DNA of 64,000 nt from Brachypodius melanocephalos (Eukaryota > Chordata > Aves > Passeriformes > Pycnonotidae). The notes beneath the pieces are model-generated. The model made no database searches. It had not been told where the DNA came from and worked only from the letters and a program-made list of their open reading frames with translations. The stretch covers positions 13,287,881-13,351,880 of the forward strand of contig VZSR01001854.1 of assembly GCA_013398615.1 (NCBI GenBank). Reading direction: 5' to 3'. Position 1 is the first letter of the stretch; the number at the start of each line of letters is the position of its first letter. A program made the position numbers and the translations under genes. Shown one piece after another: positions 52,229 through 62,474 of the stretch.

Positions 52229-52447
52229 CTGGGCAAGGCAAAATGTTGCATTCCTGGTACTCTAGAGATGGGCCAAGGCAAGGAAGTCCCCCATACTTGG
52301 GCTCAGGGTTGCTGCAGACCCGTTTGCGATTCCGGATGCCTCTGCTGCAGTCGCGACTGCACTGAGACCACGGAGACCAGGGTGACCAGGCGCCATTGAT
52401 GGTATGAGCAGAGTATCGCCCAGAACGCAAGAAGTCACCTGACAGGC
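52229..52447 (-). CDS. SEMA5A: SEMA5A coding exon: linker and TSR5
   Basis: This 219-nt exon is phase 1 at both ends. The acceptor is TTTTGTTAG and the donor GTAAGTTT. It encodes a short linker (LSGDFLRSGRYSAHT) and then a full six-cysteine TSR: GAWSPWSPWSQC, CSRDCSRG, the basic strand RNRKRVC, NPEPKYGG, PCLGPSLEYQEC and ILPCP. The WxxWxxW ladder is the classic C-mannosylation motif. At the O-fucose site (CxxS/TCxxG) the acceptor position is Asp (C-S-R-D-C), so O-fucosylation is not expected in this repeat. The basic strand RNRKR is the sort of surface used for glycosaminoglycan binding; that role is inferred. Confidence 0.97.
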
Positions 52448-55400
52448 CTAACAAAATAAAGATCAAAAAATTAACACTGAATTAAAACAGTATCTCATCC
52501 CAGAACAACCTTTTCCTCTTCAAATTTACTCCTAGGCTTCTAACAGCAAATAACACGAACAAAAGGGTCCTGTCCTTTAGCCTTACAATCCAAACCCTAG
52601 TTTCACCTCAAGAATTTTTCTATAATAGAAATTTCATAATCACTTACACAGAACTCCAGTTAAGAGTTGGATCCAACACTCCAATTAAAACTTTATGGCC
52701 ATTGACTGAACTAGACAATTTACTCCACCAAAGAATGATAAAAATTATCTCTCTCTTGCACAGAGAATTACCATCAGAGAATCTACAAATATATTACAAA
52801 GATATAATTGCCTCTGTTTCACAGGAAGAAGAGACAGGACTGAGCTTCCTGTGATCCCTCATAGAGCCAGCTCCCCTGGTCTTCCTGCAGGGCTCTGCCC
52901 AATCAATCTACCCAGCCTTCACTGCTGCTGACTGTGTACAGAGGCTCCATGGGCATCCCATGCTCTATACTTATCCTAACTGTATTCAGACTTTAGGTTG
53001 TGTCCACTAATAATTCCACAAAGTCTAACAAAACTACCCTTTGTGAAAGCCCTTTGTGAAAAGCAAAGTTTTGCCACTCTGAAAACCAGTTTATTTTCCA
53101 CTGAGATGCAATGTTCTAAGCCACATATAAGCAAGCTGTGGAAATCAGCCTTTTGGAGACACACACACCATCCATAGAAAATTCCTTTTTAAAATAATCA
53201 TCTGGCAAGTAGAAAACATATTTTCTAAGTAATTTAGTACAGAGAAAAGGCATTAGATTAAACAGCAATGCATGGAGTCTGCTGTTTATCAATGAGAGGG
53301 GACACACAGATCTTGTTCACAGCATGCAGTCAAGAGACCTGGATATAGTCCTGGGTGAAGTTCTAATAATCTGCAGTTCATTTGAGGATCTATCTGTCAC
53401 TTTGGGACTTGGTCCTGCATGGGAGAAAAATCCCTCAAATGTACTAAGCACAACACTGAAGTCAGTCTTGAGCTGTAGCCTCACCTCTAAGCATCATTAC
53501 TTAAGCATCTCCATCAACATTACTGGGATTTCCTACTGTTGCTAAAAGCAGTTCACCTTTCCCAGTGGAAACTCTATGATTGATAGACCAATACAAGTCC
53601 AGTACAAGTACTTTTATTATTTAGGTAGCTGTAATGAGAGAAGGTCCTGTGAATGGTACTTCAGCCAGCAGAGGATGTGGCTGGGTCTCTATGCTAGAGC
53701 TTCAGTATTGCCAACATAAGCACAGATGAACTGTATCATCAACAGTGGGGAAAAGCAAGAGACTGTTTGCAGCTGTAACTGCAGCACAAATGCCTGTTCT
53801 TAAGAAATTATTTTGTGCCCTAGACACAGCCATAGGCACTGTGAAAGTATGAAATGGAGATAAAGAACTGGAAGATTTACTGAAGGATGCCATGAAAACA
53901 GACAGAAATAATACCATTAAAAGTCTGCCCAACAACAGTCCTGCACTGAACAGGATCAGCATTCTGCATAACCATGATGGAGGAGCCTCTTATTTGCAGC
54001 GTTCACCCTATTTCTACCCATGGTTATGGCATTAGTAACACTGCTTAACTTCTTCTCCGAGAAATACATTCACCATCATCCCAAAGTACATGAGGGTTTG
54101 CATATTTTTATTCAACACTTGATAACGTGCTGTATTGGAATGATGATGGATTGACACAGAAATACTGGTAATAAGAAACTGGTGAAATTAATAAGAAAAC
54201 AGCAAAATTGCAATATAAAAATGACTAAAAATGTATAAAACCTTTCAGGAATTGTGGAGAGTAACTATTTTTCTCCTGCTGAGCCAGATTCTATTACACA
54301 GATATTAAAAGCAGCATTTCAAAAAACTTGACATACATTCAAATGCAAAAAAAGGGAGCAGGTACAGAGAAACAGAACGTGAATAATGAATACAGGTCCA
54401 TTTTCCTCCTTTGTAAGGCCCTTTTTTTGCAATTTGGTATCACTCTGGTCATGGAAATTCTCAGCTTATGTACACAGTTAGCTGTGAGAAAAAAATAATA
54501 GTATATTTTATACCAGAGTTCTAAATCAAGGGGGGTTTTAAGTTATTAAATTAAGAGCAGTGCAAACAATAAAAAAGTATTAATCAGACCAGACTGCCAG
54601 TCATGCCATTCATAAATCACTGCAGGCTGTATCACTTCATAAGAATACTAGGATATTTTGAAGAGTTTTTTTGCAGAATACATGTAGCTTTTAAAGTCCT
54701 AAGGAAAATGTGTGACCTTATCTGACATTATGGTATTAGATTTCTCGTGATTTAAATTGGGGACTGTGGAGTGGAATCTTCTAAGGGAAAGCTCTAAGGT
54801 CGTTTAACTCTGAAACAGAAAAATATTCCAAAGAATCTTTTCAGTGTGGAGTTTGCTCTGCAGCAAGTGTTCCCCTGAGTTTTCTTCTTTCCAAAGCATT
54901 AAAAATTTTATTATAAGGACCAGTATTTTCACAATTTTACAGTAGTTAATACAGTGTTCATAGAGGGGCTTTTAGAATTTTCTGTTCAGACAGAAACCAC
55001 ACAATGAGAAATTAACATTACGCCATTAACAGCATGAAAAGTTACAAGATCAGTTTGCATTCTGGAAATACTGTTCTGTATATTCCTTGAACAATGTTAT
55101 AGCCTTTTACAATGAGGGGACAAGGTGCACACATGAGGAGTGAACAGTGAATAATGCTTATCTCAACTTCAGTATGGGTTTTAACACTGACTCCCACAAC
55201 TTCCTTCTAGACAAGTCAACAAAGCATGAGCTATGTAAGTGGACAGTGCACTGTTTTGAAAACTGGCTCAGCAAATAGGCCCAGAGGACCTAAACAGCTC
55301 AGTGATGAGCCAGTGATGAGAGGTCAGCTGCAGAAAAACCATGAGGTTCAATCCTGCTTAACACCATCATTAATGACCTGGACAAGTCTGCCTTGACTAT

Positions 55401-55739
55401 GAAGACTGGCCAATAAACCAAAGGGTCTTGTCACATTTTGACAAGGCATAGAGAAACCGCATGGAGTTCAACTGGGAAAAATGCAACATCTTGAATCTGC
55501 ACAGGAACAATCCCATGCAACCATACTTTGAGGGCAACTGTACCTCTGGTCTCTCGCTTGAGACATGTTTTGGTTTCTGAAATTCCTTTCTCAGGGAATT
55601 TCTGTAAAGAAGACAAATGTTTACATATATGGTATATTCTTTTCCCAAGGAAGAACTTTCTTAATGTCCCTCTGGTTTTACCAATGTGATTGAAAAGTTT
55701 TGCCTTTATTTCATCAATCAATTGGTCTGTGTAAAAGAG

Positions 55740-55747
55740 TATAAAAG
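55740..55747 (+). promoter_or_regulatory. LTR TATA box
   Basis: TATAAAAG lies in the U3 part of the solo LTR, 17 bp before its AATAAA hexamer and pointing antisense to SEMA5A. Whether it still drives transcription cannot be told from sequence. Confidence 0.6.
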
Positions 55748-55763
55748 GGAGACAACTTCCGGA

Positions 55764-55769
55764 AATAAA
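55764..55769 (+). terminator. LTR polyadenylation signal
   Basis: AATAAA lies downstream of the LTR TATA box and about 58 bp before the LTR 3' end, as expected for the R region. Confidence 0.6.
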
Positions 55770-58548
55770 ACGGAGTCAGATATTCAGCCTCCTCATCTAG
55801 AGTTCGTGTCGTTTGTGCTGTCAAACAGCAACAGTCAACCACCTAGAAAGCAGCTCTGCAGAGAAGGATCTTGGGGTTCTGGAGGACAGAAAGCTGAATG
55901 TGAGCCAGCAATGTGCCCTTGTGGAAAAGAAAGCGCTTGCATTACATTGGGAAAAGTTTTTCCAGTAGGTCAAGGAAGGATCCTTCCCTCCACTCAACAC
56001 TGGTAGAGAGCTCATCTGAGGCTCTGGACCCAGTTCCTGAGTCCATCAGCTGAGAAGTCCTGTTTATTAGGTGAGGTGGTAGAGGGGATGGGGGGCAATA
56101 TAAAACTAATCAAAAGATTACATTGTAGAATTTGTTCAAGCAAAAATTCTTCAGAAAGTAAATGTATACACAGAATCAAGTCCTACCCTTATCACAGTTT
56201 ACATAAAATTCAACGGGAGAAGTCATATACAGAAAAGCATTTTAATCTTTCAGAGCAAGTGGCACAAAACTGAAAACTCCAACTTGTCACATTGAACTGT
56301 GGTTTTCTTGCTTGCTGCTTCTGTTTGCAGTTTGGGCCACTTTCAGACTGCTCTACATCCAACTCCAGGCACAGAAGCCAGATTGTGCCACCCAACAAAA
56401 TCCAACATTAAGCTGCTTTTCTCAGCTTACTGCTCCCAAGATAAATACATATATCTAAAGCAGGATGCTACCAGGCCAATGCCCTTGGCATGGTAACAGC
56501 AAAAGTCTAGTTGCCAGAACATAATCTTAGCCCCACTTATTTAAAGCCCATCTACAGAAATAGTTGTAAATCTGCAAAGAGAATGATCAGTCATAGCATT
56601 TATTTATTATCAACACACTAATGAATAGTTTTCCCAAGACAGACAGAACATCTGTAAGTCAAATTCCGACCCAACCTTTATGACAGGTTCATCATTCAAA
56701 CGTTTTAAACTAGATTGTTCCCAGAAAGCCTATGACTGACTTAGAGCAAGTCATATTCAAGTAATAAACTGCTGCACACTCTGGCTAGAAAAGGGGATTT
56801 AACTACCTGATCCCAGCACAATTTTAAAAAGGTGGTTGTGCTTCTTGAAGGTGGAAAGTTCCACAAGTAAAAGCAAGTACTGCAAAAACTTCAGTAAAAG
56901 CAATCACAGTGATTTTGTGGACAAAATAACCATCAACTTCTAAGATCATGGAAGACAGAAGTTATGAACTGACATCTAAACAAAAGACTTTTCTCTTAAG
57001 CACTTCTGCTTTGTTCAATACCAGTAAAATTACAGAGAAATTCATACTTCTCTGCTGATGATTTATTTATTCCATAATGTGAATATACCTGAAATCAATG
57101 GTGCAGTTAACTTACATAATTCTGATATAAACCAAGATGATTTGATGATTTATAAGTAAATTTTTAAAACTTTTTGGTTGAATTGAAATAGTTTCATAAA
57201 TCCACAATCAATTAATCCTGTTTGAAGACGTGTTAACATGAAAGTCACCTGCCCTGACTAGCACATGAGAAAAAAATCTGCATTTGCAGAAGCCTGTAAT
57301 GAGATTTTGGTTGGCCTGATTCTGCTTGAAAACTGCAATACTCCCAGCCAAGTTCAATTAATTTGCCTTAAAAGTGAGACTCTATTAAGCACATAGCTTA
57401 TTAATAATTCCCTAGTCTAGCCTGTAGCTAAGTAATACAGCCCTAAGTAAGAGAGAAGTAGCTGTGACACCTGATAAATTATATTACTTGACTGATTTAT
57501 GACTTATGTCCTCCAGTTCTAACCTAACAAAGAAAATTCAATTATCCAAGCAGTCTAGGTTCATGACTTTAGGAAAAGATGATCTGAAGCCAAAATTCAG
57601 GTATCCAGAATCATTTCTAAATGACAGCATAAAACATTGCTTGAAGTGCAGATGTAACAAGGATAAGCAAAGATTGTTTCACTTTTGTCATTTTCTGAAG
57701 AGAATCTGCAAGTTATTTGACAATATTATTGAAGCATAAAACTTACATAACTTCAGGCCTAAATACCTATAACTTACAAAAACTTTATAAAAGTTCAATA
57801 CATAGTAACATTTAAATAGTAAAATGTAATGGTAAACATTGATGCAACGCAAAGCTGGCATTTTTAAAAAAATCCAGAGAGCATGCAGATGGAGGATGTC
57901 ACGTTAGCATGATAACTTTATTTCTTGTACACAGCTTTTCTGTGTTTAAATATTTAACCCCAAAGTTCCACTGAGTTCTACTTTGTCAATCAAACTTGAA
58001 TTTGTCATCAACTTCAGTTCTAACTTCCAGATTTCATTTTGGTCTTACTCATAATATCATAGTTTAGCTTCAGTACAGTATAAAGGATAACATCTCAAAA
58101 CATACTTCTCCTGACTACAGGACTTTCCTGATTATCAGCACATGTTCTATTCTGCAAAAAAAATTTTGAATGTGCTACAGATTTCCCATGGGTAACACAA
58201 TGAAAGATTTAATCAAACTTTTCACAAGAGATCATAGCCACTAGAAGAATAATTCAGACAAAATCACATCCTGCCTTAAAAAAGAACTATTCTTATGAAG
58301 TTTGAGATAGAGAAAGCAGCCACAACTAGCAGTCTAGGTGCAGATTTCCAGGTGCTTGGGGTTGGGGGGTGGGGAAAAAAGCAAACAAAAGGCTCTTTAA
58401 GACTGAAATTACTGAAATTAGAAGTATTTACTTTGTTATTTGTCTACAGAAGGTATTTTGGAAGTTAATCTGGTCTAATTCTGGCCATGTCAAAGTCAAG
58501 TGTCTCGTCTAAGCCCACCATCGCTGTCTGAGTTCTACACCATGTTGA

Positions 58549-58582
58549 GGGTGCAGTTCACTCCAGATGGTGAACTGCACCC
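58549..58582. repeat. Perfect 13-bp inverted repeat with 8-nt loop
   Basis: GGGTGCAGTTCAC at 58549-58561 is followed by the 8-nt spacer TCCAGATG and then its exact reverse complement at 58570-58582. It lies in a SEMA5A intron. The stem is too short for a typical microRNA precursor, and no known element was recognised around it. Confidence 0.95.
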
Positions 58583-59349
58583 ATTATATCAGAGGCTTAT
58601 TTTCAATGGATCCCTCATTCCTCAGGGTGCTGAAGTTCTCTTTGTAGACTACTATAGTCTAGACTCTGGTAAAATAAATTCAATCTAGAAATATCAGGCA
58701 ACCTCATATCATGTGAAATATTCATCCCTGGGTTAAAAAAAAATAAGTTTTCAATACAATTTTTACTGTTTATGTATCAGATAATCTTACAGAGAACCAG
58801 TGTGTTTAATGTAGATATTTAATATGCTTCATTAGCACATATTAAATCCAAGGGTAATGTAATTTCTATGCTCTGAATGCTGCATTGTACTGACAGCGCA
58901 TTAAGATGTACAACAATGTACACAATCTCTTTCAGTTTATTTGCAATAGCTGTCTTTTTCCTATCTGAGCACTATATGAAAACCCAGAGGCAGGGAACAA
59001 GATTTATTTTCTTTCCTCTTAATCAAACTTCAAATCAGAAAAGCATGAATACGGTCTGCAAATGCTACTGCTTGATTGAGATAGAAATCTTACTACACTC
59101 AGGAGGAGTCTAGTGGGTTTCTGGCAAGAAGTTCTATCTCTAGGCTCAGACTGCAAAGGAAGTTTGCTTTGCTAGCATCTGACAGTGAAACATGATTCTG
59201 TTTAACACAGCATGACTATAGTTGCACAGTCAGAGATTATAAGCAATGAGAAAATTTCTAACAAATGGCTCCTATCTGCAAGGAACAGAGAACTGATCTC
59301 TGCAGAACACATCTTTGGTAATGAGGTATGCCAAGCATTCTGTACGAGA

Positions 59350-59389
59350 ATTAATCTTTCTTTAAAATTAATCTTTCTTTAATCTTTAA
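59350..59389. repeat. Short tandem duplication (TTAATCTTTCTTTAA units)
   Basis: Two near-identical copies of about 17 bp (TTAATCTTTCTTTAAAA, then TTAATCTTTCTTTAA) plus a partial third are adjacent. Simple slippage-type repeat in the intron. Confidence 0.8.
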
Positions 59390-60985
59390 AAGCCAGAAAA
59401 TTGCTAAATTCAACATGGAGATAATGAAAATAATGTTTCACAGTATCCAGGCTCTGGTCAGGTGGAAGTAAGTTATGATGTTTTCTTGCTATCTAGCCAG
59501 AAATGGTGAAAGTGTCTGCCACAATTCACGGTTTCCCATTCTCCCATGACTTCCCTCTGTTCCAAATCTACAGCTATTCTATGTGACTCTTATTCATGTA
59601 TTTTCTTCCAGTGAAATCAAGGAGCAGTAGAGTGGTGGTGTGTTGGCTCACATCTAATCCTGAGAGCAGGGAAGTGTTCCTGAATTCTGCAGTTGAGATG
59701 CAGTCAGCAAGTTTCATCTCATCAGTAAATCAAAATGGTGCCCCTTCACCCCTCCCTCAGCAAATGTTCCACTCCATACTGCTCTGACATCCATAATCAG
59801 AAAATGACTAAGCAAACAGTCACAAACTAAAATGTGCTATTTTCACCAGAAGAGTATTGGTTAATGCAGCCACTTGGAGCACCGATCAAGTTTCACCTTT
59901 CATTATAGAATAATAAAAGACTCAGTGGCCAAGAAGAATCAAAGAATGAGCACAAATTAATGACAAAGCCATAAGGGCACTCACTAGGAAGAACAGACAG
60001 ATGTATAATAGTTTCTGCCCTGTCAAGTACTCAATAAAAAGTACTTAAATATTCAGTAGTTTTGAGATTAGTCAGCAAAAATCCTTCACCCAGATGAACA
60101 TTTCTATTACTATGCAACAGGGTTGGGGTCATGCACATACATTGCTCCAGTGATGAATTATTTCCAAATGAATCAAAGCAGCAGTTTCAGCAAGATGCAA
60201 CAAAAAAGCACAATGCCAGGAAATTCAGGAGTATTATGTTCGGAAGCAAAAAAAAAAAAAAAAACCTTCAAGCTAATCAGGCAAAGAATGCACCTGAACC
60301 ACCATCCCTGCCCCCATCACTTGCACACTGAAAAAATGCTTTATTTAACAAATTGTAGGGTTTGTTACTTCTGCCTATATTCTGCAGAAGTCAGCTTATG
60401 CATCCAGCTTCAGGAGAGGTCTTATGATCATGACTTCAGAGCTGAGAGAGATGTCTCCATGCCAAGTTTCAATTTCTTGCAGCAATGTGATCTATATCAA
60501 ATTGGCTCTGGTTTGCTCTACTGACCTCCTCTCTTGTCATGCACGGGTTTTTGCATACTCCTTTTTTACATGCTGCCATTTCAGCTGTCAAACCAGAGTA
60601 TACCTAGATTCTACTGTAGCTTTATTTCTACCTGTGACAACTTCCCAAAGTCCATGCTACCTGATGAAAAAATTCTTCTCTTTCTCATTTAATCTCATGA
60701 AATTTTAAAAACATCATCCATGTCTGAGTGCTAGAAGACAGCAAAAAGCAGCACCACCACCTTGAAATCTCATTAAGGACAACACACAGGTCATATACCA
60801 AACCTAGCAGAGCAAAATCTTTGCTAAATACAGGCCTGAAATTTATTTTGGATGAAAACAGAATAGAAGAAACATTTATGTAAAGAGTTGCTCCATGCCA
60901 AAATCTCCCTTGCTATCCAGACCTAAATGAAACCCCAACATTTGGCACTCTAGATTATCTGAAATGGGAATGACATAGAACACAA

Positions 60986-61050
60986 AACTAAGTCTTATCT
61001 GGAGTACTATAAAACAAGAACTAAGTCTTACGTGGAGTACCACAAAAATT
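60986..61050. repeat. Imperfect 33-bp tandem duplication
   Basis: Two copies beginning AACTAAGTCTTA, with GGAGTAC inside each, start at 60986 and 61019. They differ at a few positions. A local duplication within the SEMA5A intron. Confidence 0.85.
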
Positions 61051-62248
61051 TAGGGGTTTTTTAATGATTTCACACACTTCACTACTATATATTTCTTAAA
61101 AAAATTACTAACATCCTGCCCCTTCCAAAGAGACACAGATGCCAAGTGAAACAATAAAGGTTCTGTACAGGATGAAGGGGGAGAGGGAATATTATCACAG
61201 AAGCCAACTCTGCAGCCTCCCCCACAACTAAAACCTTGACATGTAAACCTAGTAAAGGCAGGAACTTAAAATTGACTTTCACAATAGTTTGTCTGTCTGA
61301 AAAATACTGAGAATTAGAAAGTCCAAGGACTCAGAAACTGTTCTGTCTTTGTAGTCTTAGATAAGCCAACTGCCATCAGTTATACTTTTTTTTCCCAGCT
61401 AATCTGTGTCTTGTGAAGATAAAAAAAAACTATGTAAGTGGAAAACAGGCATATAAATATTAGAATATAATAAAAAATCAATCTTTTTAGATTATATGAC
61501 TAAAATATAATACTTTAAAAGATAATCTGATATACAATTACAACTAGATAATCAATGAAATGCATTAATAAAATTAGAATGACTGTCACAATTTCTCCTA
61601 GTTTTATTTTTTTATACATATAGAAAACTATGTGTTACTGATAGGAAAAGAAGAAAATACTGAAATAAAGTAATTCCAATTTAAAATCATCTAAATTTGA
61701 AAAGATTTTGAAGGAGTTTTGCTTTCAATCTCAGAAATAACCAGAACTTTAGATTACTAGCAAAAGCTCAACATAAACTTTTATGGTGGAAATTATCCAG
61801 TTCATAAACTCTGCATTTATTTAAACATCTGTATGAATCTTACAGTTGTTACTTTAAAACTACTGAGCAAAAGTTCTTAGAATATTCCATATCCTAGCAA
61901 AATATTCCAGAAATATGTTAATGTACACAAATTCACCTGCAGTAAAAGCTCGGGGGAGTATGGGTAGCAGAATTTTATAAGAATGGGGTTATTGTGAAGA
62001 GACTTAAAATAACGTGGCAAATCTCATCACTGGTGGTGAAAGACACTTGCTTAGCCTGAATGACGATGCTACACGCAGAAGAAATACAGGCTATGTTCCC
62101 TACTGTGGGATCACTATGCCCTCCTTTCTGTTATCAGCTCTGTTAGAAAAAACACCAGCCAGCAGAAACTCCCGCTCTGTGCTGCAGGAAAGGGAACTGC
62201 AGGTGTGTCAGTGGCAGGGGGCAGGGTGAGCCCGGTGGCTTTGCTCAC

Positions 62249-62474
62249 CGTCTGTGGAGCAGCCGCTGGTGCCGTCGCTGGAGCAGTAGCGCATCTCGAT
62301 GCGCTGCCGCCCCACCTCCAGCAGGCTGGGGTCGGGCAGGCGCGCCTTGCAGGTGTAGCGGAAACGCTGCTCGTAGTGACCGCCGTTGTCTGAAATGTTC
62401 ACCGGCGTCCAGGGCGTCCAGGGAGTGGTCTTTTTTAACTCTGGGCAGGCATTGGTGTTACAAGGCTGGTATTC
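62249..62474 (-). CDS. SEMA5A: SEMA5A coding exon: end of TSR3 and TSR4 (first exon in window)
   Basis: This 226-nt exon starts in phase 0 after a CTTTCAG acceptor and ends in phase 1 at a GTGAGC donor. It reads from EYQPCNTNACPELKK, the last two cysteines of TSR3, into TSR4. TSR4 has the tryptophan ladder TPWTPWTP, the N-glycosylation sequon NIS, YTCKARL, IEMRYCSSDG and SGCSTD. TSR4 is atypical because the tryptophans are not followed by the usual CSxxCG core. The exon is much richer in G+C and CpG than the flanking introns. The split glycine codon (G|GC) joins it in frame to the exon at 52447. The exon 5' of this one is not in the window. Confidence 0.96.

Larger units (their letters stand above)
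55539..55827 (+). mobile_element. Solo LTR of an endogenous retrovirus (289 bp) inserted in CR1
   Basis: The element starts TGTACCTCTGG and ends GTCAAACA, giving the TG...CA ends (inverted TGT/ACA) of an LTR. It is flanked by an exact 5-bp duplication, GCAAC, at 55534-55538 and 55828-55832. Removing the element and one copy restores a continuous CR1 alignment. Inside are ATTGG at 55721, a TATA box (TATAAAAG, 55740-55747) and AATAAA at 55764-55769, in correct promoter-then-polyA order on the plus strand. No internal retroviral genes are present, so this is the product of LTR-LTR recombination. A 5-bp duplication fits ERVL-like or some class I elements; the family is not determined. Confidence 0.85.
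55165..56065 (+). mobile_element. CR1 LINE fragment (ORF2 reverse-transcriptase region), split by a solo LTR
   Basis: From about 55165 to 55538 and again from 55828 to about 56065 the plus strand follows CR1 ORF2. It starts near the segment equivalent to DTVSHN (ACACTGACTCCCACAAC). It continues through the GVPQG/INDLD region (ATTAATGACCTGGAC) and the FNKGKC/LHLG region (GAGTTCAACTGGGAAAAATG). After the insertion it resumes at GAGAAGGATCTTGGGG and runs to the region equivalent to LEYCVQFW. Many indels break the frame, so it is inactive. It is a 5'-truncated copy typical of birds and other reptiles. The edges are approximate. Confidence 0.85.
52448..62248 (-). other. SEMA5A intron between TSR4 and TSR5 exons (9801 bp)
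   Basis: The largest intron in the window, phase 1, with donor GTGAGC and acceptor TTTTGTTAG. It hosts the plus-strand CR1 split by a solo LTR (55165-56065), the perfect hairpin at 58549-58582, and short tandem duplications at 59350-59389 and 60986-61050. The rest is AT-rich without recognisable features. Confidence 0.9.
31578..62474 (-). other. SEMA5A: SEMA5A gene, 3' half (seven coding exons, stop to TSR3/4)
   Basis: Semaphorin-5A is a single-pass membrane guidance protein with an N-terminal sema domain, a PSI domain, seven thrombospondin type-1 repeats (TSRs), a transmembrane helix and a short cytoplasmic tail. The family is known to act through plexins (plexin-B3 for SEMA5A) and to bind heparan and chondroitin sulfate proteoglycans through the TSRs. 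Seven minus-strand exons bounded by AG acceptors and GT donors join in one frame into 383 residues plus stop. The human protein, from memory, is 1074 residues, so this is about residue 692 to the end. SEMA5A is preferred over SEMA5B because of the juxtamembrane stretch with RSSSIEEKRCGEF and the C-terminus FNNYDEY, which I recall as 5A-type. The 5' exons lie beyond 64000. Confidence 0.97.

Noticed and set aside
58500..58688. 62-codon plus-strand open frame over the 13-bp hairpin
   Set aside because: Short, no known domain and no splice or promoter context; the hairpin itself is the only notable element.
31578..62474. SEMA5B instead of SEMA5A
   Set aside because: The tail (KYDSVEAIK then AFNKNN and NNYDEY) and the stalk segment match SEMA5A as I recall it, whereas the SEMA5B tail differs after the membrane helix.
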